64,000 nt of DNA from CAYRUD01 sp964427425 (lineage in GTDB: Bacteria; Chlamydiota; Chlamydiia; Chlamydiales; FEN-1388), in the NCBI GenBank assembly GCA_964427425.1, contig CAYRUD010000016.1, forward strand, positions 1-64,000, read 5' to 3'. The first letter of the stretch is position 1. Each line of letters opens with the position of its first letter. Positions 37,240 to 46,512 of the stretch are shown in pieces. Position numbers and translations under genes: made by a program. Under the pieces are notes generated by a model. It worked only from the letters and a program-made list of their open reading frames with translations. It searched no databases and was not told where the DNA came from.

Positions 37240-38013
37240 ATGAAGAATATCGCCCTCTTTGGCTATGGACGTCTAGGAAATGAAGTGTATTCTCTTCTTC
37301 CTGAATACGATATGAAATGCGTAAAAATACTCAGACGCTCAATTGAGATTTCCCAAACTGATCAGTATTCGCATAGCGTCCACTCGCTTTCTCCTGATAT
37401 TATTGACGTGATCGTCGAGGTTGCACTCCCTGAAGGAATCGAAGAAAGAGTGTCATGGGCAATTGAGCATAAAAAGCCGATCGTCATCGCGACAACCGGA
37501 TGGCAAGATATTCGCAATGATCTTTTGAAGAAAGCTACAGAAAAAGGCGCATCCCTTGTTTGGTCATCAAATTATTCCCTAGGCGTTTGGCTCTTTCGTC
37601 GGATTGTCAAAGAGGCAAGCTCATATTTAAGGGAGCCTTTCGACTTTGACTGCGCCCTCTTTGAAGCTCACCATAAGAAAAAGAAAGATGCCCCATCAGG
37701 CACACTCCTCTCAATATTAGGGGATATTCAATCTGAGCTGCCACAACCCGCAAAAACATTCTCATCGATCTCCACAGAAGTTCCACCGGTGAATGAGACC
37801 TCGATCGATATCGCTTCATTACGTGTTGGCTCAGTTCCTGGAACTCACATGGTTTGGCTCGATGGAAAAGAAGAGACGATCCAACTTACTCATACAACAC
37901 GAGACAGGAAGACTTTCGCTAGAGGCATTATCAAAGCAATAGAGCTTCTTGAGAAATATCCTGGTGTTTGGGAGTTTGACCGCCTTATTGAACACGCGCT
38001 TCGTCATTCGTAG
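37240..38013 (+). CDS. dapB: 4-hydroxy-tetrahydrodipicolinate reductase
   Basis: Second committed step of the DAP/lysine branch, NAD(P)H-dependent. Begins MKNIALFGYGRLG; the signature is FEAHHKKKKDAPSGTLLS. At about 257 residues it is normal. Start choice: Met at 37240 fits the family and has GGGAG 13 bases upstream. The frame opens with ATGs at 37204 (ATGA overlap with the PLD-like gene) and 37228, so a 12-residue extension coupled to PLD is possible. dapA and dapL follow on the same strand. Confidence 0.94.
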   Translation: MKNIALFGYGRLGNEVYSLLPEYDMKCVKILRRSIEISQTDQYSHSVHSLSPDIIDVIVEVALPEGIEERVSWAIEHKKPIVIATTGWQDIRNDLLKKATEKGASLVWSSNYSLGVWLFRRIVKEASSYLREPFDFDCALFEAHHKKKKDAPSGTLLSILGDIQSELPQPAKTFSSISTEVPPVNETSIDIASLRVGSVPGTHMVWLDGKEETIQLTHTTRDRKTFARGIIKAIELLEKYPGVWEFDRLIEHALRHS

Positions 38014-38114
38014 AATACATTGAAGCTAAAAACTAAATTAGATACAGGGACGATCTTATTTACAGCGAATACAGCCGCTGAGAGGCATGGCTTAATTGAG
38101 AGGACGCTCAATCG

Positions 38115-39107
38115 ATGAAAAATACTGAATTACTCAAAACTATAAAAGAGACTTCAAATAAGCGATCTGGAGTATATACCGCGCTTGTAACTCCATTTAA
38201 TGAAAATGGAGCAATTGATTTCGAAGCTCTCGAGCAGCTGATCGCACGACAGTCAAGCGCTCAGATCCGCTGCATCACTCTTCTTGGAACAACAGGAGAA
38301 GGCGCTACCATCACATTAGATGAGAGAAAAAGCCTCTTTAAAAAAGCTCGATCATTGGTTCCATCCTCAACACTCCTTTTCTCAGGTTGCGGCACCTCAA
38401 GCACTCAAGAGACAATAGCTCAAGCAAAGATCGCAGAAGAGATGGGTCTCGATGGACTTCAAATCTCCACTCCACCTTACAATAGACCAAGCCAAGAAGG
38501 TCTTTACTCGCACTTTAATGCTATCCATGACGCAACGAATCTTGAGATCTTTCTGTATAACATTCCAGGTCGCTCTGCATGCAACCTTGAAATCGACACA
38601 CTCAAGAGGCTATTTGAGCTTCCACGAGTTACAGGCATAAAAGAAGCATCAGGAAGCCTCCCAGCGCTTATGGAAGTGGTCGATCTAGCTTCAAAATGGG
38701 ACGGTAAAATAACAGTCCTTTCAGGCGATGATCTTCTAGCGCTTCCGTCAATTTCTCTTGGGGCTCAAGGAGTTATGTCGGTTGCATCAAACCTTCTTCC
38801 ACATACGATGACTAAATTGGTGGGATCAGCTCTCGCTCAAGACTTTGAGGTTGCGAAAGCGATCCACTATCAGCTACGGCAGTTTTTCAACTCGTGCTTT
38901 TATGAGACCAATCCGACACCGATGAAATATATGCTCTCGAAGTTGGGCCTCATGCAAAATTGCTGCCGACTTCCTATTGTTCCAGTCTCTCAGGCAACTG
39001 AAAAGCGAATTGATTCAGTCCTCTCCTCACAACCTGTTCAAAACGCTTTTGAGTTTGAGAATATGAGTGGCGACCATCTACTTGTACAAGCCCTCGCAAC
39101 CGTATGA
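38115..39107 (+). CDS. dapA: 4-hydroxy-tetrahydrodipicolinate synthase
   Basis: Condenses pyruvate with aspartate semialdehyde through a Schiff-base lysine. TTGEGATITLDER holds the Thr-Thr of the substrate site, YNIPGRSACNLE the conserved Tyr/Arg, and GIKEASGSL the catalytic Lys. At 330 residues it is somewhat longer than the usual 290, with additions at both ends (22 or so before SGVYTALVTPF, and about 15 at the C-terminus). Gap to dapB is 101 bp and to dapL 29 bp. Confidence 0.95.
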   Translation: MKNTELLKTIKETSNKRSGVYTALVTPFNENGAIDFEALEQLIARQSSAQIRCITLLGTTGEGATITLDERKSLFKKARSLVPSSTLLFSGCGTSSTQETIAQAKIAEEMGLDGLQISTPPYNRPSQEGLYSHFNAIHDATNLEIFLYNIPGRSACNLEIDTLKRLFELPRVTGIKEASGSLPALMEVVDLASKWDGKITVLSGDDLLALPSISLGAQGVMSVASNLLPHTMTKLVGSALAQDFEVAKAIHYQLRQFFNSCFYETNPTPMKYMLSKLGLMQNCCRLPIVPVSQATEKRIDSVLSSQPVQNAFEFENMSGDHLLVQALATV

Positions 39108-39136
39108 CCACTTGAGAAGAGGCCGAGATTGAATTT

Positions 39137-40345
39137 ATGAAGCGCAATCCATTATTCTTCAACGTATCCGAGAAGTACCTCTTTCATGAGGTAAAGACGA
39201 GAGTTGAAGCATTTAAAAAGAGCCATCCAGATGCCCAAATTATCTCTTTAGGCATTGGTGATACAACAAAGCCCTTAGCTCCAACTATTTCCAATGCTCT
39301 CCAAGAAATTGGGCAAGGTATGGGCACATCTCAAGGATATAAAGGATACGGGCCTGAGCTCGGCCTTGTAGAGCTTCGAGAGAAAATCATCAAAACTCTC
39401 TATCCTCAGATCTCATGGCTCGACTCTGATGAAGTTTTTATCTCTGATGGAGCAAAGAGCGATATAGGGCGCATTCAAATCCTCTTTGGAGATACAACAC
39501 CTGTAGCTCTTCAAGAACCAAGCTATCCGGCATATTTTGACTCATCCCTCATGATACGACAGAAGAGGCCAATTACTCTTTCTTGTGTTCCAACACCAAA
39601 TGGGACATCACGTCTTTTGCTTGATACATTGCCCAAAGGATCATTGGTTTTCATCTGTAGTCCGAATAATCCAACAGGGACAGTCTTTACCAGAAGCGAG
39701 CTCAAAGAATACATCGAGATCTCCAAAATGAATGGTCATATTCTCGTCTTTGATGTTGCGTATCGAGAATATATTCTAGAGGGAAGCGACCTTCCTCGTT
39801 CAATTTATGAGATCCCAGGAGCCGAGGAAGTAGCTATTGAAGTTGGATCTTTTTCTAAGTCGTGCGGATTCAGTGGCATACGTCTTGGCTGGACGGTTGT
39901 TCCTAAGGCACTTCGATATGCTGATGGCCATTCAGTAAATAAAGACTTCACTCGTCTTATCACTACTTTGTTTAATGGAGCATCGTACATAAGTCAAAAG
40001 GCTGGAATCATTGCGCTCTCCGAACAAGGCAGAAAAGAAACCCTTGAGCAGGTAAGCCTCTATAAAGAGAGCACGAAAAAACTTAAAAAAGCTCTCTTAG
40101 AGCGTGGAGCCAAAGTGTATGGTGGTGATCACGCGCCTTACGTCTGGGTTGAGATTGATACCCTTACTGGTTGGAGCTCTTTTGATTACTTTCTCTCGAA
40201 AGCGCATATCGTAACGACTCCAGGTATTGGCTTTGGACCCTCCGGTGAAAAGTTCCTTCGAATGAGTGGCTTTGCGAGATCTGATGATATTGATGAATCT
40301 ATCAATAGAATCTTAAAACTCAATTTGAGAAATCCCATCGAGTAA
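39137..40345 (+). CDS. dapL: LL-diaminopimelate aminotransferase
   Basis: PLP enzyme that makes LL-DAP directly from tetrahydrodipicolinate, bypassing the succinylase/acetylase steps; this route is characteristic of chlamydiae and plants. IISLGIGDTTKPLAP and TSQGYKGYGPELGL at the N-terminus, SPNNPTGTVFT for cofactor binding, and Lys241 in SFSKSCGFSGIRLGW. The 402-residue length fits. It closes the dapB-dapA-dapL run, and its 3' end overlaps the convergent phosphoesterase gene by 33 bp. Confidence 0.95.
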   Translation: MKRNPLFFNVSEKYLFHEVKTRVEAFKKSHPDAQIISLGIGDTTKPLAPTISNALQEIGQGMGTSQGYKGYGPELGLVELREKIIKTLYPQISWLDSDEVFISDGAKSDIGRIQILFGDTTPVALQEPSYPAYFDSSLMIRQKRPITLSCVPTPNGTSRLLLDTLPKGSLVFICSPNNPTGTVFTRSELKEYIEISKMNGHILVFDVAYREYILEGSDLPRSIYEIPGAEEVAIEVGSFSKSCGFSGIRLGWTVVPKALRYADGHSVNKDFTRLITTLFNGASYISQKAGIIALSEQGRKETLEQVSLYKESTKKLKKALLERGAKVYGGDHAPYVWVEIDTLTGWSSFDYFLSKAHIVTTPGIGFGPSGEKFLRMSGFARSDDIDESINRILKLNLRNPIE

Positions 40346-41140
40346 CTCTTTTTCCCCATCAAAAGAAGCGGCAGTCTCTACTCTTAAGTTCGGAAGTGGT
40401 TGATATGTCGCTCTATGATGGGAGTGACCACAGAGAACGGTCCCCTCTAAAGACTTATTCTTCGAGAAAAACGATGTGAGCATCAAACCCATATTGTGAG
40501 CGACAAAATGCGGCGCCCACTGATCATTGGCAACAGTGTTCTGCCACAGGCACGACTCGCGAAATGGCGGAACATGCATCATGATGAGGACTTTCCTCAC
40601 ATTCCTCGGCAATGATGTCAATTTGATAAGAAGAGAAGAAACTTCTTGATCGCTAATCTCTTGAATAGCCTCGAGTCTCTCATGGGATGTCAGATACATG
40701 AGATCATGGATCTCATCCCAATCTCGTAGATACACGGTCGATGTGAGATAATCACCTGATCGGCCATCTGCCCAACCATCAACTCCTACAACAGCTACAT
40801 TGTCTGATAAAAATAACCCTTCATGATGAAATGGAACATAATGAATCTCTCTTTCAAAGAATTCATCTTTTCTTTCTGAAAGCGCCCATCTCATCTTTGA
40901 GACGGAGGCTCCGTAATAATCATGATTTCCTAAGACAAAATAACATGGAAAATTACTTTTTGCCCTGATTCGAGGCATCCACGATATAGGAGACCCCTTA
41001 TCCGCTATATCACCAGTTACTAGGAACGCTTGCGGCGTCTGTATCGAACCACTGGTGTAAAACGATTTTTTTAAAAACATAGATAATGATGAAAACCGAT
41101 CCTCATCAAGGTGAAGATCTGATCCCCATAGGAAGGTCAT
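40313..41140 (-). CDS. Calcineurin-like metallophosphoesterase
   Basis: 275 residues from the ATG at 41140. The complete dimetal signature is present: GSDLHLD, TGDIADKG, LGNHDYYG, MMHVPPF and CGHSHHR. It may cleave phosphomonoesters or diesters; the substrate is not predictable. The frame also has an ATG at 41170 that would add ten residues. No neighbour suggests a partner. The overlap with dapL is tail to tail. Confidence 0.88.
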   Translation of the reverse strand: MTFLWGSDLHLDEDRFSSLSMFLKKSFYTSGSIQTPQAFLVTGDIADKGSPISWMPRIRAKSNFPCYFVLGNHDYYGASVSKMRWALSERKDEFFEREIHYVPFHHEGLFLSDNVAVVGVDGWADGRSGDYLTSTVYLRDWDEIHDLMYLTSHERLEAIQEISDQEVSSLLIKLTSLPRNVRKVLIMMHVPPFRESCLWQNTVANDQWAPHFVAHNMGLMLTSFFSKNKSLEGTVLCGHSHHRATYQPLPNLRVETAASFDGEKELLDGISQIEF

Positions 41141-41244
41141 ATTTGTATTTATATCTCGAAGTAGGTACATAAATGATACACTTCATCTTTTATAAGAGAT
41201 TTGTTCCTCATTCTATCAAAAGACAAAAAAGAACGAGGGCTACC

Positions 41245-41664
41245 ATGCTGATAGAGCCTGCCATTCCTCTCAGTTTAACTCAAACAACTCGTATTCAAAG
41301 CGATACGTCGAATGAAAGAGCTCCTTTTACCTTCTTAGAAACGCTTCAAGCTCTAAGCGGCTGTTACATTATCGCAACCACTATAGATCGAATCTTCATG
41401 CATAATCAACTAACAGTTTCAGCTCTTTGGGCAACAAACGGATTTACTGCCGGCATTCTTGTTAAAAAAGTAGTATCAGTTTACACTCGTTTACATAATG
41501 TAAACGCTTTTTTATTAGAAAATAGTGAGCGCTATCCTTATGCCTTTGGTGTGGCTATGTTGGTATCAATTCTTGCCAGCTTTGTCTTTCCAACTTTCGG
41601 AGCTATCTGCATAGCGGCTTTAGGATTTCTCTCAGGATTTATATTTGATTTACAGGCGTTTTGA
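41245..41664 (+). CDS. Small membrane protein, unknown
   Basis: About 139 residues from the ATG at 41245, chosen because GAGG lies seven bases upstream; the frame extends to an ATG at 41173 without a Shine-Dalgarno. Hydrophilic first 40 residues, then about three or four hydrophobic stretches (ETLQALSGCYIIATTI, ALWATNGFTAGILV, FGVAMLVSILASFVFP, AICIAALGFLSGFIF). Paired hydrophobic hairpins are a feature of chlamydial inclusion-membrane proteins, but nothing here proves that. The MarC genes follow. Confidence 0.55.
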   Translation: MLIEPAIPLSLTQTTRIQSDTSNERAPFTFLETLQALSGCYIIATTIDRIFMHNQLTVSALWATNGFTAGILVKKVVSVYTRLHNVNAFLLENSERYPYAFGVAMLVSILASFVFPTFGAICIAALGFLSGFIFDLQAF

Positions 41665-41725
41665 ACAGAGGATTTCTTTAGTATATACAAGAAGTAATCC
41701 TGAAGAATAGAGATGGAGCTCTTTC

Positions 41726-42313
41726 ATGCACCTTTTTACTATTACGTTAACACTTTTCCTTGTAGCAAACCCTATCGGCAATATTCCGACCTTTGTCTCT
41801 CTCGTTAAAGACTTCGAATTCAATCGACAAAAGGCCATCCTATTTCGTGAAGCAATCTTCTCCATGTTGATTGCGTACTTCTTTCTTTTCCTAGGAGATC
41901 CATTCCTTAAGGCAATCCATGTGAAGCAATATACCGTCAGCCTCTCTGGTGGCATCCTCCTCTTCTTAGTTGCTCTTAATATGATTTTCCCTCCAGCCGT
42001 CTCGTCAAACTCTGAAAAGAAACTTCAAGAGCCATTCATTGTTCCGATTGCGACACCACTTATCGCTGGTGGAGGCGTATTTACTACCATAGTAATCTAT
42101 GCGCAGCAAGATATCAGCTTGGTAACACTCAGCTTAGGAATTTTTCTTGCTTGGTGCGCTGTTATCGCCATAGTTGTCTCTGCAGCCTATCTTCAGAAGA
42201 TATTAGGTAGAAGAGGTCTCATTGCTATGGAACAGCTTATGGGCATGTTGCTTACGATGCTTTCACTTGAAATCATTGTAAAAGGCCTTCACCAGTTTGT
42301 CATAGTTACATAG
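41726..42313 (+). CDS. MarC-family membrane protein (copy 1)
   Basis: 195 residues, six membrane segments. MarC hallmarks: LFLVANPIGNIPTFVSL at the start, LSGGILLFLVALNMIFP in the middle, and the re-entrant VPIATPLIAGGGVFTTI, then MEQLMGMLLTMLSLEIIVKGL. GGAG lies seven bases before the ATG. The biochemical role of MarC is still uncertain; it is not an established drug exporter. Paralogous to the next gene (gap 86 bp). Confidence 0.9.
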   Translation: MHLFTITLTLFLVANPIGNIPTFVSLVKDFEFNRQKAILFREAIFSMLIAYFFLFLGDPFLKAIHVKQYTVSLSGGILLFLVALNMIFPPAVSSNSEKKLQEPFIVPIATPLIAGGGVFTTIVIYAQQDISLVTLSLGIFLAWCAVIAIVVSAAYLQKILGRRGLIAMEQLMGMLLTMLSLEIIVKGLHQFVIVT

Positions 42314-42399
42314 CTTGTGAAATAACCTTAATGTAATGGATACAACAACAAAAACGAAATAACAAACCATCTCTGATTGAGGAAAATCATTTAACATAT

Positions 42400-42987
42400 A
42401 TGACGATATTTACCCTCACTCTTACTCTCTTTTTAATCATTAACCCTCTTGGGAACGCAAAGCAGTTTTTAGCGTTTTTGACAGGCATTTCACCAGCTCG
42501 AAGCCGTACGATCGTTATACGAGAGCTTCTTATAGCCCTCGTAACCATCTTATTCTTCTCTTTCGTTGGCGAGTGGATTTTCTGCCTTCTGGGAATTAGC
42601 AAAACGACTGTATACCTCTCAACAGGCATTATCCTCTTTTTAACAGCTATCAAAATCCTCTTCTCAACACATGATTATATTCCACGCATCGCTGGAGAAG
42701 AGCCTTATGTTGTACCTTTAGCCATTCCAATGATTGCAAGCCCATCCCTCTTAGCTGCGGTTATGCTCTATGCTTCGGCAGAGCCTTACGTTAGCCCTAT
42801 GATCGTCAGCATTATTCTTGCCTGGCTTTTAAGCGGGATTGTACTTCTTTCCTCACGAAAGCTTCTCAACCTTGTAGGAAATAGCGGCTTACTCGCTTTT
42901 GAGCGCTTAATGGGTATGGTCCTAGTTCTTATTGCTATTCAGCGATTCATGGAAGGAGTTCTCCTCTTTGTCATCGCTCATCAATAA
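42400..42987 (+). CDS. MarC-family membrane protein (copy 2)
   Basis: 195 residues, exactly the length of copy 1, with the same elements: LFLIINPLGNAKQFLAFL, LSTGIILFLTAIKILF, VPLAIPMIASPSLLAAV, FERLMGMVLVLIAIQRFMEGV. The GNIPT of copy 1 is GNAKQ here and AGGG becomes ASPS, so the two copies have diverged at the loops most likely to touch a substrate. Shine-Dalgarno is weak. They may act as a heteromer (inference). Confidence 0.9.
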   Translation: MTIFTLTLTLFLIINPLGNAKQFLAFLTGISPARSRTIVIRELLIALVTILFFSFVGEWIFCLLGISKTTVYLSTGIILFLTAIKILFSTHDYIPRIAGEEPYVVPLAIPMIASPSLLAAVMLYASAEPYVSPMIVSIILAWLLSGIVLLSSRKLLNLVGNSGLLAFERLMGMVLVLIAIQRFMEGVLLFVIAHQ

Positions 42988-43141
42988 GTAGTTACATTCT
43001 CATGAATGTGGAGTTATGAATCTGTTTAATGAATAGATCTAACTCCACTTCATTTTTGATCGAATACTGAGAGAAGACTCTCTTCACATGAAGTCCAAAG
43101 ACTGCTCCTCATTAGATGTTGTACATGACAACTTCCACGAT

Positions 43142-44038
43142 ATGAACCACTATATTTTCCAGATCGCATACGATGGCACACAATATCTTGGGTGGCAAAA
43201 AACCAAGGAAGGCCCATCAATTGAAGGAGAACTTGAAAAAGCGCTCCTTCAAATAACTCAATCAGATGAACTTACGCTACAGGCAGCATCGCGAACTGAT
43301 AGAGGCGTCCATGCTCTTGGACAAATAGTCGATTGTAAGTGGAAAAGTAAGTCATCTCTCAAATCCGATGAGAAATTGCTGATTAGTTTGAACCAGCTTC
43401 TCCCACAAGACATCAGAGTAATCCACCTTGCGAGAGCGCCAGATATTGAATTCCACCCTACATTATCTGCGACACACAAGACATATCAATATCGAGTAAG
43501 CATAGGAAAAACTCAGTCGCCCCTTTTACGGCACTACTCATGGCACGTAGCTCATTCAGGTATTGATCTTGAAAAGCTCTATCACGCCCTTCCTCTTTTC
43601 CAAGGAACAAAAGATTTTTATGCGTATTGCAATCAGCGCAAAAACTTAAACTACTCTTCCACAGTTCGAACCATAAGTGAAATCACCTGCACACATATCC
43701 ATGACCCCGAATTTCCTGAGCTTCATTTCACGCTGACAGGAAATAATTTCTTATATAAGATGGTCCGAAATATCGTGGGAACGCTCATTTGGATTGCTGT
43801 AGGCAAACTCTCATATGAAGAAGCCTCATTAGCATTCCAATCAAGACAGCGTCAGTATGCAGGAGTAACCGCACCAGCTCACGGACTAACATTAAAACAA
43901 GTTTATTATCCCTTTCCCCTTTTTCAAAAACTACCTCATGTTGTAAAAGGAATACCCCACCCCAAATCATCCCTGTGTTGTCAATCAACACTGGGAGATG
44001 AATCTAAACTGGGATATAAAAAAAGAGACGAGGCATGA
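43142..44038 (+). CDS. truA: tRNA pseudouridine(38-40) synthase
   Basis: Modifies uridines 38-40 of tRNA anticodon arms. Starts IFQIAYDGTQYLGWQ; the catalytic Asp is in AASRTDRGVHALGQ (residue 53 from this start); NFLYKMVRNIVGTLIWI is the conserved C-terminal helix. The frame extends 18 residues upstream to an ATG at 43088, which has GAGAAG before it; family homology begins at 43142. An unusual C-terminal tail of about 40 residues is basic and Pro/Ser-rich. The stop overlaps the next gene as ATGA. Confidence 0.93.
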   Translation: MNHYIFQIAYDGTQYLGWQKTKEGPSIEGELEKALLQITQSDELTLQAASRTDRGVHALGQIVDCKWKSKSSLKSDEKLLISLNQLLPQDIRVIHLARAPDIEFHPTLSATHKTYQYRVSIGKTQSPLLRHYSWHVAHSGIDLEKLYHALPLFQGTKDFYAYCNQRKNLNYSSTVRTISEITCTHIHDPEFPELHFTLTGNNFLYKMVRNIVGTLIWIAVGKLSYEEASLAFQSRQRQYAGVTAPAHGLTLKQVYYPFPLFQKLPHVVKGIPHPKSSLCCQSTLGDESKLGYKKRDEA

Positions 44039-44481
44039 AACATAAACGTATGATGCGCGGCAGTCTATCTCATACTCCTTCAAAGCTTCCATCTTCATCG
44101 ACATCAACTTCTACCGCAACTATTCTCACTTTCTTGTGTCCTTTATTATTACTTACATCAGCATCACTATTTGGCAATAAAGTAGCCCCCCAACGTGCAT
44201 CCTATGATGTACCGACAGTTCACATAGCGACACTGCCTGAGACCATGTTAAAAGGCGAAAATGTCTGGATTAAAGTACGAATCATACAGCAAACAGATAC
44301 TGACACGTATCTAGTGCAAGACAAAAGCGGTCAAATCATTCTCTTTCTCTCAAACGACGAACTTCTCAACCTTGACTTAGAACCAGCTCAGGAGATCTTA
44401 GCTTGGGGCAAAATCGATGTGAGCCAAGTTCATCCAAGCAAGAATGAATTCTACGCTGACAGAATCCTACTTCCAAGGTAG
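44035..44481 (+). CDS. Secreted OB-fold protein, YgiW/YdeI-like
   Basis: 148 residues. A basic Ser/Thr-rich N-terminus with a hydrophobic core (about 28-45) acts as signal or anchor. The rest is a small strand-rich domain (GENVWIKVRIIQQ, YLVQDKSGQIILFLS, AWGKIDVSQV) that resembles the bacterial OB-fold (BOF) family of periplasmic stress proteins. Start overlaps the truA stop as ATGA, so translation is probably coupled. A stem-loop terminator follows. Assignment by pattern only. Confidence 0.6.
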   Translation: MKHKRMMRGSLSHTPSKLPSSSTSTSTATILTFLCPLLLLTSASLFGNKVAPQRASYDVPTVHIATLPETMLKGENVWIKVRIIQQTDTDTYLVQDKSGQIILFLSNDELLNLDLEPAQEILAWGKIDVSQVHPSKNEFYADRILLPR

Positions 44482-44511
44482 CTCCAAGCGAAAAAAAATA
44501 TACCCTTACTC

Positions 44512-44549
44512 GAGTGATGAGGCTAACTATTCTATAAGCCTCCTCACTC
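44512..44549. terminator. Bidirectional stem-loop between convergent genes
   Basis: GAGTGA-T-GAGGCT pairs with AGCCTC-C-TCACTC around a 12-base loop: 12 pairs and one mismatch. It lies between the plus OB-fold gene and the minus DUF368 gene. T-runs are weak on both sides. Confidence 0.6.
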
Positions 44550-44565
44550 ATCCAAAATGATTATT

Positions 44566-45861
44566 TTATGAATTATCGCAAGGCTGCGATGAAGAATACA
44601 AAGATCTATTCTCATACTTAAACTTAAGCTGCTTAATACCCTCTAAGAGAAAGAGGAATGAGAAAGCCCCAAGCATGATAAACCACTCATGCGATGTAAG
44701 AAAAGCTCCAAAAGAAGGGCAATAATACCCTTTTACCTGTAGCTCATATCCACGCTCAATCGTAAAAGGATTGAGAAATCGCGTCATATTCTGAAATGGC
44801 CACAAAATTCCAATGGAACCTAAAAGACATCCTGACAAAAGAGCATGAGACTCACGAGGCCATTTCTCAATGATAGACTTTACGCATAAAGAGAAGACTA
44901 TGCCTCCGAAAAGAATCCCAAGTGCGACTTGGATGACTATCATAAGTGAGTAAAAGTGCACTGAAAAACCATGCTGGCCTTTAATCCCATCTATAAGCGT
45001 CAGGAGGTGAGCTAAGATCGGCCCATACATTCCTATGACATTAAGCATATAGCTTCCTGATATTCCTGGAAGAAGCATTGCAATACATGCAATTGCGCCT
45101 GCTAAAAAATAGGTCGGATATATAAAAGTCATGAACCCCGATGTTTCACAACTCTTCAGAAGCTGTCCTACGGGCTCAATTTTCCCATCACTTTGACGCA
45201 TACAGTCTTGATCATTAAGGACATACCCCTTTGAAACCAAGACTTGAAGCTCATCGACAGTTATCCCACGTATTTCTTTAAAATAGGCGGTATAGTTCTC
45301 CCCGTTCTTATCAAGTAAAGCTTTACTCGAGTCAGAAGGAAATTGAACTCTTACCGAATAAGTAGCCGCATTCGATTTTTTTATGAAAGCTTCGGAAAGA
45401 GAATCAAATGAAAATCCGATAATGCTTCCTAACGCGAATAAAGAGAAAATGATGAGCTTGCTCTTGGTGCTTATATGTTCAAATACAACATGTATCAATG
45501 GCTTGGCGATGATAAAAAATGAGCCAATCACTAATCCAAAGAAGAGAGCAAATAATGATGATCGATAAATTTCACTATTTAGGAGCGATACGATCAATGA
45601 TGTAAGAAAAAAGAATGCTGTAGAAACTCCAATACCAAGAATCAACAGAAAGCGAAATTCTTTCGAAGTAAGGAGATGATGAAGAGACCTTTTTCGGAAT
45701 GCGCTCATCACAAGCGATGGCATAGCTGAGATACTTCCGAGAAGCTGATCGTAGATTCCTAGTAGATAGTAGACGGTTCCACCTGATATACCAGGGATCA
45801 CATCAGCACTACCACCTAAGAAACCAGAGACAAATATCTTTACTATATCTTTACAATTCAT
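44566..45861 (-). CDS. DUF368 polyprenyl-phosphate transporter
   Basis: 431 residues, polytopic. The DUF368 signature FVSGFLGGSADVIPGISGGT is near the N-terminus and a second ACIAMLLPGISGSYML copy sits in the C-terminal half, giving the internal symmetry of the family. Members (PopT) recycle undecaprenyl phosphate across the inner membrane for cell-wall and surface-glycan synthesis. A hydrophilic insert of about 90 residues (about 155-235) between the halves is larger than usual. It follows rodZ on the same strand with a 67 bp gap, so both belong to envelope growth. Confidence 0.87.
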   Translation of the reverse strand: MNCKDIVKIFVSGFLGGSADVIPGISGGTVYYLLGIYDQLLGSISAMPSLVMSAFRKRSLHHLLTSKEFRFLLILGIGVSTAFFFLTSLIVSLLNSEIYRSSLFALFFGLVIGSFFIIAKPLIHVVFEHISTKSKLIIFSLFALGSIIGFSFDSLSEAFIKKSNAATYSVRVQFPSDSSKALLDKNGENYTAYFKEIRGITVDELQVLVSKGYVLNDQDCMRQSDGKIEPVGQLLKSCETSGFMTFIYPTYFLAGAIACIAMLLPGISGSYMLNVIGMYGPILAHLLTLIDGIKGQHGFSVHFYSLMIVIQVALGILFGGIVFSLCVKSIIEKWPRESHALLSGCLLGSIGILWPFQNMTRFLNPFTIERGYELQVKGYYCPSFGAFLTSHEWFIMLGAFSFLFLLEGIKQLKFKYENRSLYSSSQPCDNS

Positions 45862-45928
45862 AGAGTTAGATTGCGTAGGGTCGTGAGTTATTAAGTATCT
45901 ATCGCGTTATGATTACATTGAGAATAAT

Positions 45929-46333
45929 TTATACAAGCTCAAGCGCTCGAGCGGTTAAAAACGCGCAGAGCAGAAGAAATGAGAATGCTAATATCCACAT
46001 TGCAGCAGGCATCCATTTAGCCCCACCGGTAGGAGTACCTCTCGTTTCTAATGTCCCAATGCCATAGGAAAATTCCTGGACAATTGGTCTTCTGAATACT
46101 TCTGAGTTTTCAGTGACTATGCGATCACCATCAAGGCCTAAATAAGCAGCATATTGACGGACAAAGCCTTGCGCGTAGATAGGAGAGATGAGCTTTTCCA
46201 TTTGGCCAGCTTCTATCGCTTCTAGATATGTTGTGCGAATCGAAGTCGCACTTTCCACCTCTTTCAACGACAAGTTGAGCTCACGACGTCGCTCTAAAAA
46301 AATTTGTCCAATAGCCTGCATATCTTGAGACAT
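45929..46333 (-). CDS. rodZ: RodZ-like cell-shape protein
   Basis: 134 residues. An N-terminal HTH_25 domain (QIFLERRRELNLSLKEVE, TSIRTTYLEAIEAGQ, YAQGFVRQYAAYLGLD) is followed by a short linker and a single C-terminal membrane segment (AAMWILAFSFLLLCAFL). It lacks the large periplasmic domain of E. coli RodZ; short RodZ proteins are known in Chlamydia, where RodZ works with MreB in septal peptidoglycan synthesis. Confidence 0.87.
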   Translation of the reverse strand: MSQDMQAIGQIFLERRRELNLSLKEVESATSIRTTYLEAIEAGQMEKLISPIYAQGFVRQYAAYLGLDGDRIVTENSEVFRRPIVQEFSYGIGTLETRGTPTGGAKWMPAAMWILAFSFLLLCAFLTARALELV

Positions 46334-46512
46334 AGCTATAATACGCTCGCTTTACCTTTCACAATACCTTAACTCTTTCTTACTTAACTCTTACACTCAG
46401 AGTCGAATATCAAAAAAGCGGTATTTTATTGAGTTAAGAAATACTATATCGAATTTTTCTTTTTTTTCAGTGGAATTAAGTATCTTTCTTCAAATCCACC
46501 TACTCTTTTCTC

